Source: Psychrobacter namhaensis (GTDB lineage Bacteria > Pseudomonadota > Gammaproteobacteria > Pseudomonadales > Moraxellaceae). From it: 64,000 bases of DNA. Every line of letters begins with the position of its first letter. Position 1 is the first letter of the stretch. Below are positions 19,998-27,196 of this stretch, in pieces. A program made the position numbers and the translations under genes. The stretch lies in assembly GCF_016107545.1 (NCBI RefSeq), contig NZ_JABASS010000001.1:248001-312000 (forward strand), in the 5' to 3' direction. Below the pieces are notes generated by a model, which saw only the letters and a list, made by a program, of their open reading frames with translations, did not search any database and was not told where the DNA came from.

Positions 19998-21134
19998 TTA
20001 TGCGTACTTTTTTTCAAATGCTGTCATAAAGTCAACCAACTGCTGTACCCAGTCAAGAGGCACCGCATTGTAAATGCTAGCACGCATACCACCAACATCA
20101 CGGTGGCCTTTTAGATTCATCAAACCCGCGGCTTCTGACTCCTCTAAGAAGCGTTTATCAAGACTACTATCAGCGAGAGTAAACGGTACGTTCATGATAG
20201 AACGATATTGAGGGGCTACGGGGTTGCTATAAAAACTGCTACTATCAATGGTCTGATAGAGCAGCTCTGCTTTTTGCTGATTAATTTTACCCATAGCTGC
20301 CACGCCGCCCTGCTCTTCTAACCAATCAAAGACCAGTCCTGCTAGATACCAAGAGTAAGTCGCTGGCGTGTTTGACATGGATTCCTTATCAGCCTGATGT
20401 TCATAATTTAGAAGCATAGGGCACCACTCGCTTGCCTGCCCCAATAAATCTTCACGGACGATAACAATGACCAATCCTGCTGGGCCAATATTCTTTTGCG
20501 CGCCCGCATAAATCATACCAAACTTAGACACATCAATGGGCTGAGACAAGATACAAGACGACATATCAGCGATGATCGGTGCATCGACTTGAGGCGGCTC
20601 AAATATCTGCAAACCATGAATGGTCTCATTAGCGCAGTAATGGAAGTACGCTGCATCATCGCTCAAGCTCCAACCGCTTTGGGCTGGCACATCGGTAAAG
20701 TTACAGTCTTTACCCGTGGCCACCAAGTTAATCTCACCAAGACCTAAATTGGCATAACGCTGCGCTTCCTTGACTGCTTTGCCTGACCAAGTACCAGTAG
20801 TCAGATAGTCTGCGCGACCACCATTTAACAGATTTAATGGAATCGCTGAAAACTGTAAGCTGGCACCGCCTTGTAAAAACAGCACTTTATAATTATCCGG
20901 AATGTCCATCAATGAGCGTAGTTTGGTTTCCGCTTTATCAGTAATCTCCATGTATTCTTTACTACGATGGCTCACTTCCATTACCGACATGCCGCGGCCT
21001 TGCCAGTCGAGTAGCTCTGCTTGAGCACGTGATAACACCGCAGTCGGTATCGTGGCAGGTCCTGCAGAAAAATTAGGTAAACGATTAGGAGTCGCCGTAT
21101 TGAAAGTTGGTGTAGACTCTGGATTGGTAGACAT
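19998..21134 (-). CDS. serC: Phosphoserine aminotransferase, SerC
   Basis: About 378 residues; a class V PLP-dependent aminotransferase that makes 3-phosphoserine in serine synthesis and also acts in PLP synthesis. Family markers are NFSAGPATIPTAVL at the N-terminus, SVMEVSHRS, LFLQGGASLQF, and the PLP-lysine motif YAGAQKNIGPAG. The C-terminal FTLADSSLDKRF and GMRASIYNAV are also typical. The ATG at 21134 is preferred over one at 21143 because the AGGA there is about 10 bases upstream of 21134 and overlaps the earlier codon. Confidence 0.96.
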   Translation of the reverse strand: MSTNPESTPTFNTATPNRLPNFSAGPATIPTAVLSRAQAELLDWQGRGMSVMEVSHRSKEYMEITDKAETKLRSLMDIPDNYKVLFLQGGASLQFSAIPLNLLNGGRADYLTTGTWSGKAVKEAQRYANLGLGEINLVATGKDCNFTDVPAQSGWSLSDDAAYFHYCANETIHGLQIFEPPQVDAPIIADMSSCILSQPIDVSKFGMIYAGAQKNIGPAGLVIVIVREDLLGQASEWCPMLLNYEHQADKESMSNTPATYSWYLAGLVFDWLEEQGGVAAMGKINQQKAELLYQTIDSSSFYSNPVAPQYRSIMNVPFTLADSSLDKRFLEESEAAGLMNLKGHRDVGGMRASIYNAVPLDWVQQLVDFMTAFEKKYA

Positions 21135-21253
21135 AGCTTTCATCCTAAATATGATGAGGTCATCGTTGTTAGTGGGATTTTAAAAACTGAACGTTAAAAC
21201 ACTCTAAACTGGGTCTTAAATTTTTTCACTTGGCTTAAAATAACTATATATAG

Positions 21254-22090
21254 CTAATGAGAGAGCGTCTCCCAAAATTGTCGTTTCAAGCTGCTATCAG
21301 CAAGCATCTCATCCAATGTCGGCACAGTAGTCATATTGGGATGCTCAAGTCCCTCAGGTAGCGCGGTCAATGCGGCTACTTGTATCTCTTCGCTTCTCCC
21401 TATTTTAAACACATAGCCTGCTAGGCTGGCATTGGCAAGCTCGGCAGTATCCATACCTTCGCAGATGGGGAACGATGTTGTCTCACAGGTTATGGACAAT
21501 GCCTGCGTGATATTTTGCCACAGTTTTTGGCTATCATTATTAAGGGCTTGGATATCAACAAAAAATACCCAGTCCCCATAGCGGCCACCTTGTAAATCAA
21601 ATGGCGCTATTTTAAGATTGTTAGTGTCGTGACCTCTGTCAGGAGGGTCGATTGATTCAACGGCTGTTGCTTGTGGGACAGCTGGCTCTACACGAGAGGT
21701 GGTAGCGGTGTCAGGGGTACTGGTATCAAAACTATAGATTACGGGGCTTTGTTCATGAGGGCGGCTTAAGCCAGCATCGTTATCGTCATGGTAATAAGTG
21801 CTATAAGAGTCTTCATCGACTAGAGCTGATCCAAAGTCCTCAGACGTGACATTTGACATATGACCGTTTGTATTATCAATACTTGGTTTTGCCATGTGAG
21901 GCTGTTCAACACTTATGCTCGAAGAAACAGGCTGAATGATACTATCGGCGACATTAGGAGCAGAGATGTCTGCGATATTAATGGTTCCTGAGCTTGGCTG
22001 CACCCACTGATTAATACCCATTAACGCTAAAATCTGACGCTGCTGCATACGATGTTGCAATACAACTAGCGGGTCTTGGATATCACTCAT
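21254..22090 (-). CDS. Hypothetical protein with an N-terminus like DNA polymerase III psi (HolD)
   Basis: A 278-residue protein. Residues about 12-32 (HRMQQRQILALMGINQWVQP) resemble the start of HolD proteins, which read like LQQLGITQW. Then comes a long acidic, Ser/Thr-rich stretch (about 35-150) that looks disordered, and a compact C-terminal domain (from about 160) with DLQGGRYGDWVFFVDI and a LWQNITQALSI segment. HolD bridges the clamp loader and SSB. This is an inference from a short N-terminal resemblance and overall layout; an unrelated Moraxellaceae-specific protein is also possible. Confidence 0.45.
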   Translation of the reverse strand: MSDIQDPLVVLQHRMQQRQILALMGINQWVQPSSGTINIADISAPNVADSIIQPVSSSISVEQPHMAKPSIDNTNGHMSNVTSEDFGSALVDEDSYSTYYHDDNDAGLSRPHEQSPVIYSFDTSTPDTATTSRVEPAVPQATAVESIDPPDRGHDTNNLKIAPFDLQGGRYGDWVFFVDIQALNNDSQKLWQNITQALSITCETTSFPICEGMDTAELANASLAGYVFKIGRSEEIQVAALTALPEGLEHPNMTTVPTLDEMLADSSLKRQFWETLSH

Positions 22091-22838
22091 GCGGGTCTAC
22101 TATCCTATTTATCACAAATGGGTTTAAAACGTCTATTTTGGACAATACCTTCATATAGGTAGCACCTTGGCAGCCAAATATTCGCTACATCAAGCCTGTT
22201 TTAAGTCAGTCAAAAATCTGCCGCACCCGAGCCCGTGCTCTAACAGTAAAAGCCGACAATCATACTCATCTTGACTGACTATCGTATCGTGTAACACCAT
22301 CGTATGCAATGTACCCAGCCATTGTTGGTCATTATTATAAGTATAATAATGATTTATTAGTGGCATTATCAGTATGGCGGCTATTTTTACCGTCATTATA
22401 ATCTATTTGATGACTGCCCTGTTGTTTGTCTTGATAATTATCAACCGCATGATCGGTTTTACGGATGCCGGTTAATAATGTGGCTGAAACAAATTTTTTA
22501 TTTTATGCTTAGGCTATTTAACTTTTCACCATCGCCTAGTCAGCGCTGCTCGTATCGTTGTCCCACTCTTTGGTTAATTAAGATGCCAATCATTAGCAGT
22601 TTGTACAACACACAATGGTCCCCACTGATTAAAAAATCGTACGTTCAGCCAATCTAAGGTGATTAAACAGACCATGAGGCGTACTCTAAATCCGTCCCAC
22701 AGTTGGCAAAGAAGAAACAACTGAGTCCCTTATTGCAGAATCAGACAAATTTAGAGCAAAAAAAAGCCCTTTATAATAAAGGACTTAATACAATATACGA
22801 GCATTTTTAGTTGTTCACAGAGACAGATGTCAAATTTT
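22091..22838. other. Host intergenic region left of the prophage
   Basis: About 750 bases with no convincing gene. A 33-codon plus-strand frame (22374-22475) encodes a single hydrophobic helix but lacks a ribosome-binding site. A 68-codon minus-strand frame (22190-22396) has no recognisable family. A terminator-like hairpin lies at 22758-22786. In the uninfected chromosome this region would directly follow the ffs RNA gene. Confidence 0.5.
22758..22786 (-). terminator. Candidate intrinsic terminator left of attL
   Basis: AAGCCCTTT (22764-22772) pairs with AAAGGACTT (22778-22786) with one mismatch; eight A's precede it, giving a U-run on the minus strand. It may catch read-through from ffs in the unlysogenised chromosome. 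Confidence 0.5.
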
Positions 22839-22863
22839 AGGCAAAAAAAAGCGACTCCAAAAG
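22839..22863. repeat. attL: attL core (25-bp direct repeat of the ffs 3' end)
   Basis: Identical to 63907-63931: AGGC, eight A's, then GCGACTCCAAAAG. The bases flanking it (22838 and 22864) differ from those at the right copy, so the repeat is exactly 25 bp. Weak further similarity to ffs continues to the right of the core, as expected if the phage attP carries a longer imperfect copy of the gene end. Confidence 0.88.
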
Positions 22864-22985
22864 TATATCTTTATGTACTTGATTGTCTCACCTTTTCCCT
22901 ACTAAGTGCCATTGATTTGTAAGGGTTACGGCTTTTTCATCTTTACTTATTGGGACAAATTGATACATACTTGGACAAAACAACT

Positions 22986-23017
22986 GGCTATCAAAAAGGC
23001 TATCAAGTGGCTATCAA
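22986..23017 (+). repeat. Three GGCTATCAA repeats at the start of the integrase gene, candidate arm-type sites
   Basis: GGCTATCAA occurs at 22986-22994, 22998-23006 and 23009-23017, spaced 12 and 11 bases, about 120 bases inside attL. The same nine bases occur twice with 12-base spacing near attR. Such paired clusters near both ends are typical of integrase or excisionase arm sites; the third copy overlaps the likely int start. Confidence 0.55.
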
Positions 23018-24224
23018 GACCGACACCCAAATTAAGAAAATAATCAAGGCTCATGACTCTGGCAATGCGGCGCATCAGATAGAGGGATTCGCTGGACTCG
23101 ACCTCTATATCAGAGAAAACAAGACTACCACGTTCCGCCATCGCTATACCAGCCCCAATACAGGCAAGCGTCCGTATTATACACTCGGTACTTATCCGTA
23201 CATGACGCTTGAGCAAGCGCGTGAACGACACAGTGAAAACATGCGATTGCTGAAAAATGGTATTGATCCAAAGCTACACGATGAGAAGTTGAAAGATAGG
23301 TCATCAAGCATGCCCACGTTTGCGATTATGGCTGACGAATGGCTACAAGCTCAGGTATCATCAAACCATTTTGAGAAGCGCACTATTGACCAGAAAAGCA
23401 AGCATATCAACTATGCCAATGAGCATATCGGTCGCATGAGCATCGACAAGATAACCACGCCTGACGTATTGAGAGCCATCAAAGATATTGAGCAAACGAT
23501 GATACCAACCGCTAAGCGCGTGCGTGGTGTCTGCCAAAAAGTATTCGCCCTGGCGATTGGTCGTGGTTACATCGACAATAACCCTGCGATAGCCGTGGCT
23601 GATTTAATGCTGCCTAAAAATAAGACCGAGCATCATAGCGCCATTATTAATCCTGCTGATTTTGGCCAACTGCTAAACGACATTGATAACGTGATAGGTT
23701 TTTATGGACACACCAAAAATATTATAAAGCTGCAATCCCTGCTATTTCAGCGCAATCAAGATATGTGCTCTATGCGCTGGGACGCAATCGACTTTGACGC
23801 TAAGACGTGGGCGTTTAACCCATCAAAAACAGGCAACAGGGCTGACATGGTGAGCAACTTAGTCGTGCCGCTACCTACGCAAGCCATTGAGATTTTGAAG
23901 CAGATGCACGCAGATACTGGAAAGACTGACTACGTTTTCTATAACGTTAAGCGTAGGTCGAAGCATGAGCACCCACAGCAATTGAATAAATACTTATGGC
24001 GCTTGGGGTATAAAGACATTCACACACCGCATGGCTTTCGTGCGTCTGCTCGTACCATGATGGTTGAGCAATTAGGCATACCTGAGCAGTTGATTGAGTT
24101 GCAACTAGGCCATAACGTGCGTGATGCGAATGGTCGTGCCTACAATAGAGTGACCCTTATAAAAGAAAGAGCTAACATGATGCAAGTTTACGCCGACTAT
24201 TTGGATGAGTTAAAGGGCAATTAA
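23007..24224 (+). CDS. int: Tyrosine-recombinase integrase with N-terminal DUF4102-type arm-binding domain
   Basis: About 405 residues. The N-terminal MAIKTDTQIKKIIK… with RYTSPNTGKRPYYTLGTYP is the DUF4102 arm-binding domain, followed by a core-binding domain and the catalytic domain. Catalytic residues seen are Arg in LLFQRNQDMCSMRWDAIDF, His-x-x-Arg in HGFRAS, His in LGHNV, and the nucleophile Tyr in GRAYNRVTL. A TTG at 22950 could extend the frame, but the GTG at 23007 has AAAAGG about 8 bases upstream and gives the usual family start, so it is preferred. It catalyses insertion and excision at the ffs end; the left attachment repeat lies 144 bases upstream. Confidence 0.92.
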   Translation: MAIKTDTQIKKIIKAHDSGNAAHQIEGFAGLDLYIRENKTTTFRHRYTSPNTGKRPYYTLGTYPYMTLEQARERHSENMRLLKNGIDPKLHDEKLKDRSSSMPTFAIMADEWLQAQVSSNHFEKRTIDQKSKHINYANEHIGRMSIDKITTPDVLRAIKDIEQTMIPTAKRVRGVCQKVFALAIGRGYIDNNPAIAVADLMLPKNKTEHHSAIINPADFGQLLNDIDNVIGFYGHTKNIIKLQSLLFQRNQDMCSMRWDAIDFDAKTWAFNPSKTGNRADMVSNLVVPLPTQAIEILKQMHADTGKTDYVFYNVKRRSKHEHPQQLNKYLWRLGYKDIHTPHGFRASARTMMVEQLGIPEQLIELQLGHNVRDANGRAYNRVTLIKERANMMQVYADYLDELKGN

Positions 24225-24268
24225 TACCTTATTAAACAGGTGTTTATGGTATAATTAAAGCTCAAACA

Positions 24269-24301
24269 AAAACCCCAATTACTATCAATAATTGAGGTTT
24301 T
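24269..24301 (+). terminator. Candidate terminator after the integrase
   Basis: AAAACCCCAATTA (24269-24281) pairs with TAATTGAGGTTTT (24289-24301) with one mismatch and a seven-base loop; only four T's end the stem, so strength is moderate. Confidence 0.55.
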
Positions 24302-24330
24302 CTGATCAAACCAACTGTTCGGAGTTAGTT

Positions 24331-25350
24331 ATGACTGACCGCAATTGTACTATTCAAAACACCCCTAAGCAAGCTAAGACCAGAAAAAAACCAACTGTCA
24401 GAAACTTTGATGACTTCATTAAGAGTGCTAGAGTAAAATTTGGCAGTAGGTTTGATTACTCTAAAGTTGATTATGTTAACACGCAAGAAAAAATAGAGAT
24501 CGTTTGCAAAGAGCATGGCTCATTCTGGCAAGCCCCTTGTGACCATTTAAGAGATAGAACAAAGCATGCTTGCTTAGAGTGCAGCAATAAAAGCTTTTGC
24601 TACACTCACACCAAATTTGTTAGTAAAGCTAAAATTAAGCATGATAACTACTACACATACCCCGAATCGCCGCTATCAAAACTACATGATTTTGTTCCTG
24701 TTATTTGCCCTAAACATGGTTTGTTTGAGCAAGCTGCCTACAGTCATTTAGCGGGGTTTGGCTGTAGAATATGTGCGGATGAGAGCAATACCAAGACACA
24801 AAATGATTTTTTAGAACAGTGCGTTGATGTTCATGGTGAAAAGTACGACTACTCTAAAACTAAGTATGTCAAAGGTATAGACGATATAGATATAATTTGT
24901 AAAACTCATGGCGTGTTTTCTCAGAAAGCCGCCATTCACGTTGGTGGGTCTGGGTGTCAAAAGTGCTACCTTGAGACCAATCTATGGACGAGAACATCAT
25001 TCCAAGTGAAATGTGACAAAAATAACCGTGGACTTGGCTGCTTGTATGTTATTAAGTGCAGCAGTCATAGTGAGGTTTTTTATAAAATCGGAATAACATC
25101 AAAAACCACTGGCTTGAGAATGTCTGGCAATCGCGCAATGCCGTATGATTATGAAGTTTTGTATGAGGTGATAGGCCACGGACACTATATCTGGGATTTG
25201 GAAAAGAGACTTCACAACCTACTTAGAGATAATAATTACAAGCCGTTAGTATACTTTGGTGGGCGCACTGAGTGCTTCGATAAAATCAATCCCATCAAAA
25301 AACTCTTGTGCAGATTATCATCCAGTACGCAAATACAGTTGTTAGCATGA
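24331..25350 (+). CDS. DUF723 zinc-repeat protein with C-terminal GIY-YIG-like domain (possible homing endonuclease)
   Basis: About 339 residues, ATG 24331 with GGAG 7 bases upstream. Three repeats of the DUF723 type occupy roughly residues 20-225, each with a pattern like FDYSKVDY…IVCKEHGSFWQ…CLEC. The C-terminal quarter reads LGCLYVIKCSS…FYKIGITSKTTGLR…GHYIWDLEKRLH, which resembles the GIY-YIG/T5orf172 nuclease fold. DUF723 repeats with nuclease domains occur in phage genes thought to be homing endonucleases. The frame ends on a diverged duplicate of the integrase C-terminal codons, as expected of an inserted mobile gene. Defence function is an alternative. Confidence 0.75.
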   Translation: MTDRNCTIQNTPKQAKTRKKPTVRNFDDFIKSARVKFGSRFDYSKVDYVNTQEKIEIVCKEHGSFWQAPCDHLRDRTKHACLECSNKSFCYTHTKFVSKAKIKHDNYYTYPESPLSKLHDFVPVICPKHGLFEQAAYSHLAGFGCRICADESNTKTQNDFLEQCVDVHGEKYDYSKTKYVKGIDDIDIICKTHGVFSQKAAIHVGGSGCQKCYLETNLWTRTSFQVKCDKNNRGLGCLYVIKCSSHSEVFYKIGITSKTTGLRMSGNRAMPYDYEVLYEVIGHGHYIWDLEKRLHNLLRDNNYKPLVYFGGRTECFDKINPIKKLLCRLSSSTQIQLLA

Positions 25351-25403
25351 TGCAAAAATGGGCTGACTATTTAGACGATTTAAAAGCGGCGAATTCGCCA
25401 TAA
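25347..25403 (+). pseudogene. Detached second copy of the integrase C-terminus
   Basis: In a frame different from the preceding gene, these bases read MMQKWADYLDDLKAANSP then stop. The integrase itself ends MMQVYADYLDELKGN then stop. The DNA is also similar (ATGATGCAA, then GACTATTT, then TTAAA at matching spacing). It therefore looks like the 3' end of a different integrase allele left behind an inserted segment spanning about 24176-25346. Confidence 0.75.
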
Positions 25404-25451
25404 TTAGACCAACTTAGACCAACTTAGACGTGTTTAGACCAAATTTTAGAC
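25404..25451. repeat. Helically phased TTAGAC array
   Basis: TTAGAC starts at 25404, 25414, 25424 and 25434, an exact 10-base period, and again at 25446. It directly follows the detached integrase tail. Such phasing places every copy on one face of the helix, as for a cooperatively bound protein. Which protein is unknown. Confidence 0.7.
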
Positions 25452-25453
25452 AC

Positions 25454-25485
25454 AAAAAAAGCCCACCAAATTAATGATGGGGCTT
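25454..25485 (-). terminator. Terminator at the end of the late operon
   Basis: AAGCCC near 25459-25464 pairs with GGGCTT near 25480-25485 with an inner CCA/TGG; seven A's on the left become U's for leftward transcripts. It lies about 95 bases past the endolysin stop. It would also block rightward transcription from int. Confidence 0.65.
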
Positions 25486-25578
25486 GCTCAACAACCGCTA
25501 TACACCCACTATCATAATGGCTAACACGGTTCGAGGCTTCGAATTTTTATTATAGCAACTATTTGTAGCTAAATATAG

Positions 25579-26268
25579 CTAGATTATAGCTAAGCTATCC
25601 AAAAATTTAGCGGCATAACCTGCTATCAAATCATCTTTATCCGTACCATTGATGATGCGCCTAGCATTGACGAACTCAAAGTATAAGCCATACTTGATAT
25701 ATTTTGACAGCGATTTACCTGTAAAGCTACCCTCTAGCATACCGACAATCATAATGTCTGCTGCGTGTTTTGGATCTAGCGCCAACTCAGGACTGTTGAC
25801 AAAATCCACGCCCAAACGGTTACGCATAAACACATAGTTTGTGAGCCATGTTAACTGGACGTAACCTCTGCCGTAATAGATAGGCAATGAGCTAGAGTAT
25901 TGACCGCCATGAACATCAATGCGCTTGCCGTATGGTCTGCCTCCGCCCTTGCCGTACTCCTCAATGGGATGCATGGTTGCTGCTGTCTCATGCCATGCGG
26001 TTGCCAGCATGTATGCTACATAAGCAGGTTTGTTTGCTGGGCTGCCATACTCGTTAATAGCAGATAGCAGCGCATTAAAACCATCGACTTGAGATTGATT
26101 AAAGCGCCCAAAGTGCGAGCGCAGCTTATCCCAGTCATAACCTATCTTGGATTTGCGAGCAATTATTTTTAACTGCGACCCTGTGCCCCAGTAACCATCA
26201 ACTACCGCGCCCACACTCTCTTGTAGTCGCTTGTTGGCTGCTATGGTCATTGCATTATAATCTGCCAT
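25579..26268 (-). CDS. Endolysin of the glycoside hydrolase 19 type
   Basis: A 229-residue muralytic enzyme. After a short N-terminal stretch with DGYWGTGSQ, the GH19 lysozyme/chitinase-like domain shows AYMLATAWHETAATMHPIEE with the catalytic Glu in HET, then GGGRPYGKR and YYGRGYVQLTWLTNY, the conserved substrate-groove motif. It would cut the peptidoglycan glycan strand at the end of infection. No signal peptide or anchor is visible, so release depends on a holin encoded upstream. It is the last gene of the late operon. Confidence 0.9.
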   Translation of the reverse strand: MADYNAMTIAANKRLQESVGAVVDGYWGTGSQLKIIARKSKIGYDWDKLRSHFGRFNQSQVDGFNALLSAINEYGSPANKPAYVAYMLATAWHETAATMHPIEEYGKGGGRPYGKRIDVHGGQYSSSLPIYYGRGYVQLTWLTNYVFMRNRLGVDFVNSPELALDPKHAADIMIVGMLEGSFTGKSLSKYIKYGLYFEFVNARRIINGTDKDDLIAGYAAKFLDSLAII

Positions 26269-26277
26269 TACTAGCTC

Positions 26278-26442
26278 CTATTTACCAAAAAATCGTAACG
26301 CAAAATACAGCATGTTGAGTGCTGTCAGCCCGCGCCTGTAGTGTTTCTCTTTAACGTATGGCCTGACAACCTCACTATTTTTAATCGCTGTGTCAGTCGC
26401 ATGTTTTGCAATATTGATAGCCGCTCGTTTGTCGATTTTCAT
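26278..26442 (-). CDS. Small basic protein of the lysis region
   Basis: 54 residues from ATG 26442 (MKIDKRAAINIAKHATDTAI…), with GGAG about 9 bases upstream. It is basic, with a hydrophobic patch near the C-terminus (LNMLYFALRFFG). An in-frame extension to 26487 would cross a terminator hairpin and is rejected. No family recognised; its place suggests an accessory lysis role. Confidence 0.55.
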   Translation of the reverse strand: MKIDKRAAINIAKHATDTAIKNSEVVRPYVKEKHYRRGLTALNMLYFALRFFGK

Positions 26443-26452
26443 AAAATTTGCT

Positions 26453-26478
26453 CCAAAAAAAGCCCCAATCAAGGGGCT
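26453..26478 (-). terminator. Intrinsic terminator inside the lysis module
   Basis: AGCCCC (26461-26466) and GGGGCT (26473-26478) with a six-base loop; seven or eight A's on the left give the U-run on the minus strand. It separates holin candidates from the endolysin pair. Confidence 0.85.
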
Positions 26479-26483
26479 ATTGC

Positions 26484-26696
26484 TCACATGTGTTTGTAAT
26501 TTTTGCCGTAAAGCCCTATCAGCGCGCCAATTATCAAGATGGTCATAGCAATAAGACTATGATCCGACATACCTACAAGCGCGGCAAAGGCAATGATAAT
26601 CAAACCCCTGTAGACGTGGCTGCAATTTGTGTTAATCAGTCGGTTGGGGATAAAATGCAATAATAGCGTTGCCGAAAAAACGATAACCCATATCAT
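26484..26696 (-). CDS. Small membrane protein, holin candidate
   Basis: 70 residues, almost entirely two hydrophobic helices (about 1-15 and 28-62) with a short charged C-terminal KNYKHM. Its start overlaps the stop of the upstream membrane gene by four bases (ATGA). Size, topology and position next to an endolysin fit a holin or antiholin; sequence family not recognised. Confidence 0.6.
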   Translation of the reverse strand: MIWVIVFSATLLLHFIPNRLINTNCSHVYRGLIIIAFAALVGMSDHSLIAMTILIIGALIGLYGKNYKHM

Positions 26697-27142
26697 GACT
26701 TACCCCCTATCCCTAGTTTGTTTTTAACAATGCTTGGTACAATTTGTATGAGGTGCGGCGATACAAACGCAACGCCGCCCACCCACAGCGGCATGAGTAG
26801 ATTTAACTGCCCCTCACTATTAAGCACCCATAAAAACGCAGCCAACCCGCCCATCAAGCAGATTAAGAATCTAATCCACGGCCTAATCTCAATATCTCGC
26901 AAGTCGTCGGGCGCTCGGTAGACCGTGCCTAATACTGACCCACAAAACCAAAACGCAAAGCAAGCGCCAAGTATCAAGCCGAAACTGTTTGTACGTGCTA
27001 GTTGCTCTAAGCTGTTACTGACCATCGGCTCAGTGCTCATTGCGTATGCTGATTGCGCTTGTGATGATCTGATAGCCATGACTAACGGATAACCAAAAGC
27101 TACTATGAGCCGCCATACCAGCGACCATAAAATATGCGGCAT
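26693..27142 (-). CDS. Membrane protein of the lysis module, holin candidate
   Basis: 149 residues with an N-terminal hydrophobic stretch and three further membrane segments around residues 50-72, 90-107 and 114-130, ending in a charged tail (VKNKLGIGGKS). It is coupled by an ATGA overlap to the next small membrane protein, so the two may form a holin/antiholin pair. Assignment is by topology and context. Confidence 0.6.
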   Translation of the reverse strand: MPHILWSLVWRLIVAFGYPLVMAIRSSQAQSAYAMSTEPMVSNSLEQLARTNSFGLILGACFAFWFCGSVLGTVYRAPDDLRDIEIRPWIRFLICLMGGLAAFLWVLNSEGQLNLLMPLWVGGVAFVSPHLIQIVPSIVKNKLGIGGKS

Positions 27143-27167
27143 GACGCCTCCTCAAAAATTTGATAAT

Positions 27168-27191
27168 AAAAAACCCCAGTTAAGGGGTTTT
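27168..27191 (-). terminator. Intrinsic terminator after the tail fibre gene
   Basis: AAAACCCC (27170-27177), loop AGTTAA, GGGGTTTT (27184-27191); A-run on the left gives U's for leftward transcription. Confidence 0.85.
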
Positions 27192-27196
27192 GTTTG

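Noticed and set aside
22190-22396. Minus-strand frame of 68 codons left of attL
   Set aside because: No ribosome-binding site or family; treated as non-coding host spacer.
22374-22475. Plus-strand 33-codon hydrophobic frame
   Set aside because: A single membrane helix is easy to obtain by chance in AT-rich DNA and no ribosome-binding site precedes it.
22950-23006. TTG start at 22950 for the integrase
   Set aside because: The GTG at 23007 has a good ribosome-binding site and gives the normal DUF4102 start; the upstream bases are better explained as arm-site repeats.
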